DNA of 64,000 bases. Source: Lasiosphaeris hirsuta (lineage: Eukaryota; Ascomycota; Sordariomycetes; Sordariales; Lasiosphaeriaceae). The notes below the pieces were generated by a model that had not been told where the DNA came from, made no database searches, and saw only the letters and a list, made by a program, of their open reading frames with translations. Positions 11,547-20,049 of this stretch are shown one piece after another. How positions within the stretch are numbered: the first letter of the stretch is position 1; each line of letters opens with the position of its first letter. Where the stretch lies: assembly GCA_030549175.1 (NCBI GenBank), contig JAUKUA010000001.1, positions 3,224,001-3,288,000 of the forward strand, given 5' to 3'. The translations under genes and the position numbers were made by a program.

Positions 11547-11726
11547 ATGGATGACAATGTCGACATCGCCAGCCTTCGGGATGTGGCTTCCAGGGGAAAT
11601 CGATACAAAGTCATCCAGTCGGTATTTCACGGTATCCTTGCTAGCATGCACCCCAGAGCCCAAACAAAACTTGGATTAGTTCGCTATCGTGGCACATTTC
11701 CCCGGTATCCGACACTCTTTTCTTGA
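11547..11726 (+). CDS. Possible small gene, 59 aa (weak)
   Basis: Unrecognised. The ATG is in a strong context (GCCATGG) and is preceded by a pyrimidine-rich leader with CTCTCTCT about 40-55 bases upstream, as in many fungal promoters. The peptide starts MDDNVDIASLRDVASRG, has a regular mixed composition, and ends in TGA without low complexity. No signal peptide, membrane segment or known domain is visible. Chance open frames of this length are common in this window, so only the start context and leader favour it. Confidence 0.25.
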   Translation: MDDNVDIASLRDVASRGNRYKVIQSVFHGILASMHPRAQTKLGLVRYRGTFPRYPTLFS

Positions 11727-13525
11727 TATGCCGCGTCGGCTGCTCCCTAGATCGGCTGGGTAAATGCCAAGACCAACGGAAAGATCACAAGCTTTGCTGC
11801 TGTGTTGTCGACTTTGCGGTGCGGGCCCACGTTGCGAATTTGTGATTTCGTAGCCAGCTTAGGTTCCGGGTTTCGACTCTTCGTCGTCAAGGTTGTGGGT
11901 TTGGTTCGAGTCGCGGGTCTAGATTTCGCTTGCTCTTGTCCGACAGGGGATTGCTGGCCGCGATTGTGCGCTACGGGGTAGGCCGGGGCGGGAGGGATTT
12001 GGGGATCCTTCGGCAGGCGCACCGACCAATCGCCAACTGCCCCACTCGGTCAGCGTGCCGGGATACAAGTTACCCACTAAATTTGATGTTTTCAGGCGTT
12101 ATGAAGAGAAAGAGATGCTCGTGCGCGAGGCATGCTACGTATATATGCGTTCACGGCCTCGGCGGCCTTAGCTCATCCACTTGGCATTATTTGTGGCACC
12201 CAACTGAGAGGCTGCATCGACCCCTATGACGTCGCAACTCGTCCCTGAAACTCGTCCCTTTGCATGATAACACTGCATTGAGGAAGGCCCATAGGTCAGA
12301 AGCACCTGCAGCGCCATGTGCTCTCGCAAGCACTTAGTAATCATCGGCTTTCGGGGGTTGTAGCCACTTTGCTCCCTTCCACGCGATCAACATCTACACT
12401 AGCTAGGAATCTAAGTACCGTAGGCACCCAACCGTTCCTAGGTACCTTACCGTTCAAGCTGTGTGTATCTGGCTCTCCACTACCTTAAGGGAGGCTGCCT
12501 CGAACATGGTCCGTGGAGAAGCGCTGATTGAGACCAGTATTCATCGTCGGATTTCTCGTCGGCCCTTGACGCCTGTTTGCTATCTAGCGGGTACCCTGTG
12601 TCGGGTCGGAGCCTTGAGTGAGCCTGTGAAACATAGATTCAGACAGGGTCATAAGGCTGTTCGCCCATAGGTCTCTCGGAGCACAACGCGCAAGCCAATG
12701 CAGAACCCCCGCCTCCCGTTGCTTATCCCCACGAATAGCCAGACAGGGCCTCTCGCTCTCCTGCCCCAGGCTGGTGAGGTGCGCTACACTGGACTTAGGT
12801 TGTTCGGTGCCTTCCCGGCTTCAAGCTTGCCAGGGACAAACTCACTGCTAAGGCTCGAAGTACTCCACGTCTCTCCGCGTCTTACTAATTCACAACTAAC
12901 ATCTTTCGACATGGGAGATAGGCACACAAGCCCTCCAAGACAGCATGCAGTGTACCACTCACGTCCCTATTAAGTAGCGTAAGAGCCACCCATTACAGGT
13001 TGATGGACTGGAAAAACAAGACCCAATTGGTAGCTGTAATCGCCATGCATTGTACTCCGCGGTACTCTATAAACTACCATCAAGTGATCCAGGGTGCCTC
13101 CTGTCTCGACGCCCGACGTAAAAACGCCGGACCCGGCGCAGGGCCAGTGGAATGGAAGCGCGGCATCCTTTCGATCCGTCAACGTGGCTAGAGCAGCATT
13201 GGCCTGTCGAGCCACAGATGGAAACCATCAAAGTCCCCCCTGCCCGTCGATCAATCTGGACGGGGAGGTCCTTCTCATTTGCTAACAGGCTGTCACTGCC
13301 GGCCGTTTTCCCCTGCCCTGCCTGCTTACCTTTGTTGGACTGCCCCGGGGAGAATAAAAGACTCGACACCGCCAGTTTCCTGGTCACCACCACTCTCCCC
13401 CTCCTCTCTTCCGTGTCAAGTTGCCGTTGTTTCTTCAATTGCTTCCGCCAATATCAACGCACAAACAATCAATCACCCCAGCCATCGTCAACGAACTCGC
13501 TTCGCTGCTACCAATCGAAACCAAA
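11727..13525. other. Spacer and promoter of the Cys-rich gene, 1.8 kb
   Basis: No supported gene. It includes a palindromic CCTAGGTACCT at 12437-12447. The proximal promoter of the Cys-rich gene lies at the right end: two CCCCT stress-response-like pentamers (13237-13241 and 13310-13314), an AATAAAAG TATA-like box (13353-13360) and a CT-rich stretch (13387-13412). Confidence 0.5.
13237..13412 (+). promoter_or_regulatory. Likely core promoter of the small Cys-rich gene
   Basis: In order there are CCCCT at 13237, CCCCT at 13310, AATAAAAG at 13353-13360 and a pyrimidine-rich run at 13387-13412. A C/A-rich leader follows, up to the AAAATG start at 13526. CCCCT matches the core of the yeast stress response element. 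A TATA-like box followed by a CT run is typical of well-expressed fungal genes. The elements are seen; their function is inferred. Confidence 0.4.
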
Positions 13526-13808
13526 ATGCCTGCCACCGACGCCCCTCAGCAGCAGCAGCCCATGGAGGCTGTTCCCCTCGACGCTATCGTCTCTCAGCAG
13601 CCCGTGAGTACCCCGCTCGTACACTGTCATAATTCCCTCATGCATACTCTTGGATCAACCCTCGCTGGGCAACATGGACATCCGCACTAGCGATATATGC
13701 TGATATGTCTTACAGACAGCTGAGCCACAGCCCGAAATGAGCATGCGTGGTGGCTTTGTCGAGGAGTGTAACTGCTGCTGCTGCGGCGAGGAGTGCGCTT
13801 GCTGCTAA
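13526..13808 (+). CDS. Small cysteine-rich protein, CYSTM-like, 56 aa
   Basis: Two exons, 13526-13603 and 13716-13808, are joined through a 112-base intron (GTGAGT donor, TTACAG acceptor, phase 0). The N-terminal ~38 residues are Gln/Pro-rich. The C-terminus is MRGG followed by a short cysteine cluster (ECNCCCC...ECACC) with eight cysteines in the last 15 residues. This resembles fungal members of the CYSTM family (cysteine-rich tail-anchored modules linked to stress tolerance), which often carry an M-R-x-GG stretch before the cysteines. The hydrophobic residues usual between those cysteines are missing here, so membrane insertion would depend on acylation. A metal-binding, metallothionein-like role is the alternative. 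The promoter has TATA, CT-rich and CCCCT elements, consistent with strong or stress-linked expression. Confidence 0.8.
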
Positions 13809-14631
13809 GGGAGACACACGTATTTTGGCTAGGTTCTGACTGGAGATGCTTGCTATGGTTCGTGGCTCGCGCTGGAAACTCGGTGCCAGTGGTCTAGGGC
13901 ATTTCCGTTTTTTTGTCATGCGCTCTGCGGCGCTACGGCCATTCTTGCCGCCGCCGCAATATCTACGATGTGACGGGCTCTTCGTCACCCTAGGTAGCCT
14001 ATGATCTCGTTTGATACATCCACCACAGCATAATAGCAAATGCTGCCTTGTTACTTTGCATGGCAGCTTACTGCGACACTCGTGCAAGACCCAGAATGTG
14101 TAATCGGACCTTCGCCGCTTCCCAGAGATGTCAATCGCATGCCTAAACCACAATCCCATAGAGCTACACACACGGACATGGCGGGGGGACTACTCACCAG
14201 ACACACCGTGCCATGGTGTCCTTATTCAGCTACGATGAAGTTGAAATCCGACAAGACGGATGAGGTCGGCAAACTCGGAATTGAACATGACGTCCTCAAG
14301 CGAGTCTTGGCAATCGAAGCTTGGCACGATCTGAAAAAGCTTGGCCTTCTTGGCACGCCAAGCCTGTTTCCTGTGATGATCCCCCATTTTCTGCTGTCGC
14401 TCTTGAGGTGAATGGTTTTGACCCACGCCTCACGATGTTTCATATCTTGGCGTCATACACCGTCCCTATACTACAGTTCGTGATGAATTGAACTGCGCTC
14501 ACAAACGGAAAATCGCATCCAGTCCACCCTGCCATCCTCGGGAGGTGTAGCCCCGACTCTGGCGGGCGGGCGGGCGGGCGGGGCAAACCCGCCTGTAAAA
14601 GCCATTGCACATTGGTGGGTTCTTGCAGACA
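13809..14631. other. Spacer with a G-quadruplex motif, 0.8 kb
   Basis: A frame at 14235-14411 (+) reads protein-like in its first ~45 codons, and so does its antisense (14226-14426). The strand cannot be settled by eye. If plus, it could be an upstream exon for the candidate gene at 14632. Five G tracts occur at 14564-14583. Confidence 0.4.
14564..14583 (+). repeat. (GGGC)n run, G-quadruplex motif
   Basis: Five G tracts of three or four bases separated by single C bases meet the usual G4 pattern with one-base loops. It lies in a spacer about 65 bases before the candidate exon at 14629. Confidence 0.8.
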
Positions 14632-14901
14632 ATGTTGTTCCTTTGGGATGATTTGCAGCCATTCCCGCAACTTCGTGAGCAACAATTGATCGCCATTTTC
14701 CTTGACGATAGCAAGGCCAAATTCACATCGGCGGTGGAAGCGTTGTTCTTCACGAGTGGCAAGACGACCCAGTCTATGAGTGATGGTCTGCGAATGAAAA
14801 TATTGCGGCAGGAGGTGAGGTAGCTTCTATGTTCAAACCCAATCAAGCCTCTCCACGACCAATAAAAGACTAAACGCTAGTCCGAATTCCCCAAGTCGTG
14901 A
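14632..14901 (+). CDS. Candidate spliced small gene, 67 aa (weak)
   Basis: A protein-like frame runs from an acceptor (TTCTTGCAG ending at 14628) to 14814. A well-formed 66-base intron follows, with a GTGAGG donor at 14815, a CTAAA branch-like site and a CTAG acceptor ending at 14880. A short last exon, 14881-14901, ends in TGA. From the ATG at 14632 this gives 67 residues, beginning MLFLWDDLQPFPQLREQQL, with a coding-like third-position pattern. Antisense frames are less protein-like. The acceptor before the ATG suggests an upstream exon, perhaps in 14235-14375 ending at a GTGATG donor in phase 0. I do not recognise the product. Confidence 0.3.
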
Positions 14902-16346
14902 TGTCCATTGTCCAGCATGGGATCTGGGAATGAGGCGTTCTGAAAACAGTGGGATGCGACTGCAAAACAGCCCGTCCTCGACCGCTTCCGCCGCACTAAG
15001 TCTTGAACAGCCTCTGCAAGGCAGGAGAGCTCCCCAAGTCCTATTTCAGTGGTTGTGAAGGATGCCTAATACTGTCCGAGCACTTGGCATTCCTTTGCTG
15101 CGCTGGCCAAAGGATTCGAAACACCCATCGACGTGGGCCAGGGCTTAGGTCGGTTGTTTGGGGTGGGCGGCTGGTCGAGAGCCGAGGATTCACGATGCGC
15201 CGGCCCTCTTTCTCCTCGGAATCCATCCTCGCTAGGGTACCTAGGTAGGCAAGGAAGGTAATGAACCCAGTCAAACGCAAATCGTGGGGAGTCGTTGAAG
15301 GTAACGCTTAGATTATTCTCTCACGGTTCGAATGGTGCGACTTTCATTTGCTAGCTTACCTCCGTAAAGTATGTGATCTAAGACAGATTGAAGACTTGGA
15401 ACACGACAGAGTCGCTTGTTTTGCTTCATTGACTGGTGGAACGCCGTGGATGGGAACTATCGGGTTGCTCTCGCTGCCGTTCTCTAGCACTCAAACAATG
15501 GGGCAACGCTAGGAGCTAGCGTGCTCTCTGTTGAAGCGGCGGACCGTGGTCAATTGGCGGTCGCTTGAAAGCCAGCGAGCGATAAGCAGCCAATGGGAAG
15601 CTAGCTTTGGGCCAAGCGGGGCTCACGGCAGCCAATGCCTAGACACCAAGGCGACCTCTGAGCGCTTATTTCATACTGGGGCTGCCGCCAAAATTGGCGC
15701 TGCCATCAAAACCCAGGCGGCTTTGGTCCGCAGAGCGCCTGCTTGTCGACAATCTGTCGACAATTTGACAATGGGCGCTCCCGGGCAAGCAAGGGGAGGT
15801 CTTGGGCTGCGGCCCGCTGACCACTCACGACGCAGCGTCTCGGTGGCGAGCAGTATTCGCGACAAGGCCCCATGATGATGTTCATCTGAGCCCCAGCTAT
15901 CCGTATCTTGAGAGAGTGGGTTGGTGCCACGGGGCCGCCAGACAAGCAGCCCTCTTTGACGCGGTCCCGCCATCCCGCCATCCCGCTGTGTAAGGTAGAG
16001 AGATGGCCATAGGTCTCATTTTCGTTCTCGATTTTCTATTTTTCCCTAGGTCTCCTCTCGCCCATTGTCCTTGACGGGCTCACATTGTCGCGTCCTTCCT
16101 TTGTTTGTGCCTCCCTCGTGGGATATGGCTATTTTGGGGGACTCGCCTTTCTTTGTGTTCTTTGCTTCGTACTGAGAATCTTTTAATCACCCCCCTCGTT
16201 GCTTGGCCAAGAGAAACCCGACGACATTCTTTTCGAATCTGTCACGGCCCATCACATTCACTTCAACCGGTACACAACTATTCTATCCGAACATTGAGAG
16301 CAGCGCTCCACAATAATCAACAACCCTCGTTGCCTAGTAGCACACA
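14902..16346. other. Spacer and promoter of the membrane glycoprotein gene, 1.4 kb
   Basis: No supported gene. It contains TACCTAGGTAGG at 15238-15249, short CCCGCCAT direct repeats near 15966-15985, and the leader of the downstream gene at its right end. Confidence 0.5.
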
Positions 16347-19300
16347 ATGAACGAATCGAGAACCCGACCGCTTCACAGCGGGCCGCTGAACCCCCCGCTT
16401 GAGAGCACCAGGGAGGATTGGGAGGACTGGGAAGACGATGAGCCCATGACGCCCATCAACAGTGGAGATGGTCCCCTCCTCAGCCCGGATCGCGAGCCAG
16501 CACCGACAGCGCAACGGCCATCCATATCAGCGGCCCGCCAGTCGATGCAGAATGTCAGGCGGCTGAAGTCACGCAAGAGGCAAAAGGCCCAAAACGCCGA
16601 AGCTGGCATCAGCCTTGTGACGGACATGACCAAGTTTCGGCAGCAACAACATATCGCTCAGCTAATGAAGTCTGGGCCTGGGGATCGGCAAAGTAGGACT
16701 GGGAAGTTTGTCGATGCAGCCGCCCTCAAAGCTCTGGAGGGTGCATCATCGGGTGAATCTAGTGGTGCGTTTGGGTGGTTGAAGAAGAAGCCTGCTCAAG
16801 CCTCCAGTAGCAAAGCGCCCGAAAGACTGAGAGTCGCCACACCGTCCCAGGAAGGCCTGTCACCAAGCGCTGGGCCCATTGTGATTGGCTTTGCTATGCC
16901 GTCTGACTCCGACGTTGTTATCAGTCCTCAAACCGCTGTCGTAGAAACGCCGGCTGACTACCTAAGCTACTTCACCAAGCCCAACAGGGTCCCCTCACAG
17001 AGGCTACTCACTTCCGCCTGGTCTCCGGACACCGATGACGGGGCGTCACTGCGCAGGCCCAGTGGCATGGAGCACGCCGGGCGAGCTCACGTGCCTGCCA
17101 TCCCATCAGTTCCACAGGCATACAGAAGCACTCGGGCCTCCATCATGACAGTCAGTGACGAGGACGAGGATGACTACCTGGCCCGCCAAGGCCAACAAAA
17201 CAACCGAGACACCAAAACCACTGATATCTTTGTGAGTGACGACGAGGATGATATGTTAACCCCCGTCACCCTATTTGAAGAGGACGGCCACCGGGCATCC
17301 CCACGTCAGAAATCTCTCAAAGCAAAAGGTCGACAGCGATCGGCTACCAATACAAGCTCGCGGTCACAAGGCTGGTGGGACCAAGTCACTTCCCCCTTTT
17401 CACGCAGTCCTGTGACGCCACAGGAACAGAGCGCCAAAGAAGAAACCACTGAGTGGTGGAAGGACACGGATAAGAAAAAGGCGCCTCCCCCAAAATCGCA
17501 CACTAACCCCCCAGGTAGCTTGCGGAGCACCGCACAGCAGACCTATCGGCCACCCAGAATCATTGTCGAAGACGTCTCTCCCACCTTGAGCTCGCCGTTG
17601 GACCCTATCCCCGAACCAGCTCGAGTTCACGCTCGAGCCGAGAAAACCCAAATGTTTGGTGAAGACGGGAGGGAAAAGCCCGTTGAGCTGCCTCCTCCGT
17701 ATTCACCGCCTTCGCAAAATTCACAAAAGCGTGACGTCCGCTATCGAGCCATCTTTCCCGAGGGGCATCACCTCGCCCACTTGTACCCGCCATCCCCCGG
17801 CCCGGTGTCTCCTGGTCTGTCAAGAGCCATGACATCTCAAGGCGCCATCAGCCTCACAAACATCCGCACTGTGGACTCGCCCACCTCTACCCGCTTGCCA
17901 GAGAGGCCGCTCGGCTCTCTTGTGCCCGAGGAGCATTTCTCTCCTGTTAGTGGCAGTGGCCCCAGGCAGAAGGCTGAGCGGCGTCGACGTCGGCATGAGA
18001 AAGAAGACGCTGTGGCCTGGAAGGTTGGAAGGCTTTGGAGTGGCCGTAGGTGTTTCCCCGAAACAAGCTATTTTGGCAAGCCAGGGCGCGAAGGGAGGAT
18101 GCGGAGACGAGTGTGCTTGTGTGTCTGCCTCATACTGTTGGGCTTCATTACCGCGGCCATCGTTATCCCGCTGGTACTTCTCCGCCGCACGGCTCCTGAG
18201 CCAACCACACCATTTTCTCCATTTCTCAACCTCACAGAGTTCCCGCCGATCCCCACCGGCATCGCGACCGTAGTCGGCACCGACTCGAACACTAGGGACA
18301 GCTGTGTTACACCTCCGACACTCTGGAGCTGCGCTTTGCCGAAAGAGGATGCCTCCTTGGCTGGGGGGTATGACGCAGGTCAACCCAACTTCGTGCTTCA
18401 GATCCAGTTCGACAACAACACGCGCCAGCTGTGGAATGTTACGGGAGAAGAGCCTCCACGCCCTAGTCCGACTAGCGCTGGCAGTGGTGCTACCCCGACT
18501 CCGACCCCGAGTAAGAATAAGACAGCCAGAATAGCGTCACCCAGGCCGAGGGATATGGAATCGCGCGGTGGATCTGTAGGTGTTGTCTCTTTATTGCAGC
18601 ATTTGATAAAGGTTCGCCGGGATGGGGAGTCTTCTGGCCCTGTGCTGAAGCCAGACCCCGCGCCTCCTAGCTTTCAAGAGATGTTCTTTCTGGGAAAGAC
18701 CACAGACGGAGTTATGGCGGCGGAGAAAGCCGGCGAGCCCACACCATTCTACATCAGCGTTTTGACGTCACTCGAGGACTCGGTTGGTCCGGCGACCCTT
18801 AGCCGGCAGAACAGGAATACGGGCCCCGGTAGCAACCAGACATCGGGGAACACGGGCTCCCTGAGAGAAGTCCCGCCGCCGGCACTGGATAGAGACGGAA
18901 CAGGTGCGCCGGCCGTGCTTCTCGCATTCCCAAAACAACAGCCACTTAGGCTGTACGACCGGGGCCTACCGACGGAGCGATATGGCTTCTACAACTACTA
19001 CAACAAGACCACATATCTTGAATCGGTTGCACCGCTGGACAAGACTGGAACAGGCCCTGTCCCATCGGATCAGAACGGCGGCGCTAGAAAAAGCGAGGCC
19101 AGGTTTATCATCACCTGGCAATTCGTGCGCTACAAGGTCGAGATCTGGACGCGCAGAGAGAACTCGACTCGTCTGCTGAGCGATGGTAGGCGGCCTGCGG
19201 ACAACAGCACACGGCCAGGGACATTTCCATATCCGATTACCATCACGCTGGATAACCACGGCGGGCAGCCGTTGTCGAAGTTCACTTTTGTCCGCAGTGT

Positions 19301-19481
19301 GGATGACCGGCAGCGTATTTTGCTCGACGATCCCAAGTTTGTCGGTAACGCCATGAATATGACGGGAGACTTGGTCAACCCGGCTCAGGACTTTAACCCT
19401 AGCTTTGGAGGCATGGACGGAGGCACGGGTGGGTGCAGGTGCGAGTATACCAACTTTTTGAAGCTCAACGGCCAGTTGTAG
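16347..19481 (+). CDS. Large single-pass membrane glycoprotein of unknown function, 1044 aa
   Basis: An intronless frame of 1045 codons. Residues 1 to ~585 are a Ser/Pro/charged, probably disordered cytosolic region with acidic patches (DEDEDDY, DDEDD). A very basic segment (RRRRHEK... and GRMRRR) precedes one strong transmembrane helix at about residues 588-612 (VCLCVCLILLGFITAAIVIP). By the positive-inside rule the ~430-residue C-terminal part is outside. It has many N-glycosylation sequons (NLT, NNT, NVT, NKT, NQT, NST, NMT) and a few cysteines (SCVTPP, WSCALP, CRCEY) that could form disulfides. From memory of fungal annotations, homologues are often named 'glycoprotease family protein', which has no support here: no TsaD/Kae1 motif is present, while the true glycoprotease-family gene is the next one. 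A wall or surface-sensing role is speculation. Confidence 0.9.
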   Translation: MNESRTRPLHSGPLNPPLESTREDWEDWEDDEPMTPINSGDGPLLSPDREPAPTAQRPSISAARQSMQNVRRLKSRKRQKAQNAEAGISLVTDMTKFRQQQHIAQLMKSGPGDRQSRTGKFVDAAALKALEGASSGESSGAFGWLKKKPAQASSSKAPERLRVATPSQEGLSPSAGPIVIGFAMPSDSDVVISPQTAVVETPADYLSYFTKPNRVPSQRLLTSAWSPDTDDGASLRRPSGMEHAGRAHVPAIPSVPQAYRSTRASIMTVSDEDEDDYLARQGQQNNRDTKTTDIFVSDDEDDMLTPVTLFEEDGHRASPRQKSLKAKGRQRSATNTSSRSQGWWDQVTSPFSRSPVTPQEQSAKEETTEWWKDTDKKKAPPPKSHTNPPGSLRSTAQQTYRPPRIIVEDVSPTLSSPLDPIPEPARVHARAEKTQMFGEDGREKPVELPPPYSPPSQNSQKRDVRYRAIFPEGHHLAHLYPPSPGPVSPGLSRAMTSQGAISLTNIRTVDSPTSTRLPERPLGSLVPEEHFSPVSGSGPRQKAERRRRRHEKEDAVAWKVGRLWSGRRCFPETSYFGKPGREGRMRRRVCLCVCLILLGFITAAIVIPLVLLRRTAPEPTTPFSPFLNLTEFPPIPTGIATVVGTDSNTRDSCVTPPTLWSCALPKEDASLAGGYDAGQPNFVLQIQFDNNTRQLWNVTGEEPPRPSPTSAGSGATPTPTPSKNKTARIASPRPRDMESRGGSVGVVSLLQHLIKVRRDGESSGPVLKPDPAPPSFQEMFFLGKTTDGVMAAEKAGEPTPFYISVLTSLEDSVGPATLSRQNRNTGPGSNQTSGNTGSLREVPPPALDRDGTGAPAVLLAFPKQQPLRLYDRGLPTERYGFYNYYNKTTYLESVAPLDKTGTGPVPSDQNGGARKSEARFIITWQFVRYKVEIWTRRENSTRLLSDGRRPADNSTRPGTFPYPITITLDNHGGQPLSKFTFVRSVDDRQRILLDDPKFVGNAMNMTGDLVNPAQDFNPSFGGMDGGTGGCRCEYTNFLKLNGQL

Positions 19482-20049
19482 GGGGCCCTGAATCGGGGGC
19501 TCGCGCGGCGGGACGCCGTGAGAATAACATTGGATGGGGAATCCACGGAGGCTGGGAAAACAGTGCATTTCTTTTGTTGCATGAAACTGGCGTCTTGGCA
19601 ATACCATGCGGCTCACACAGCTGCGCTGGGGGGGAGGAAACTCATGAGCACGGTACCTAAATTAACAATACAAATCTACGCTGCGACGTTTTATTTATTT
19701 CTCAAGATTGCCCTGATGACGTGCTGTAACATGGGTGAAGGGGTAAAAGAACCGCTAGCTTGGCGGCTGTCGCCACCTGACTGACGATATGTGTGCCGCA
19801 GGGGCAACAAAAAACCCATAGGCTATGCCGCAGTGGGCGCCCTGATGAGCTCGCAACACCGAACATCTTCCCAAGCAGACGGTGACCACCGGCTTGTGAG
19901 TGTAGCCATGATGCTATGAATGCTTCTTGGTGAAGTCCCGGGTTGGGTTCGGATTCTGAATTCTGAGATTGGATTCCCTCAGCCCACGGGCGGCAGCGAA
20001 TTTTTACGAGACCCATGCGACTCTTCACATTGTTGAGGATATCGGCAGG
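19482..20049. other. Intergenic region between two + genes
   Basis: These 568 bases hold a TACCTA motif at 19654 and the promoter of QRI7. The QRI7 frame stays open back to a TTG at 19969, but the first in-frame ATG that makes sense is at 20050. Confidence 0.5.

Noticed and set aside
11885..11920. B-box-like GGTTCGAGTC (+)
   Set aside because: The flanking bases do not form a T-stem and no D-arm or acceptor stem is found upstream.
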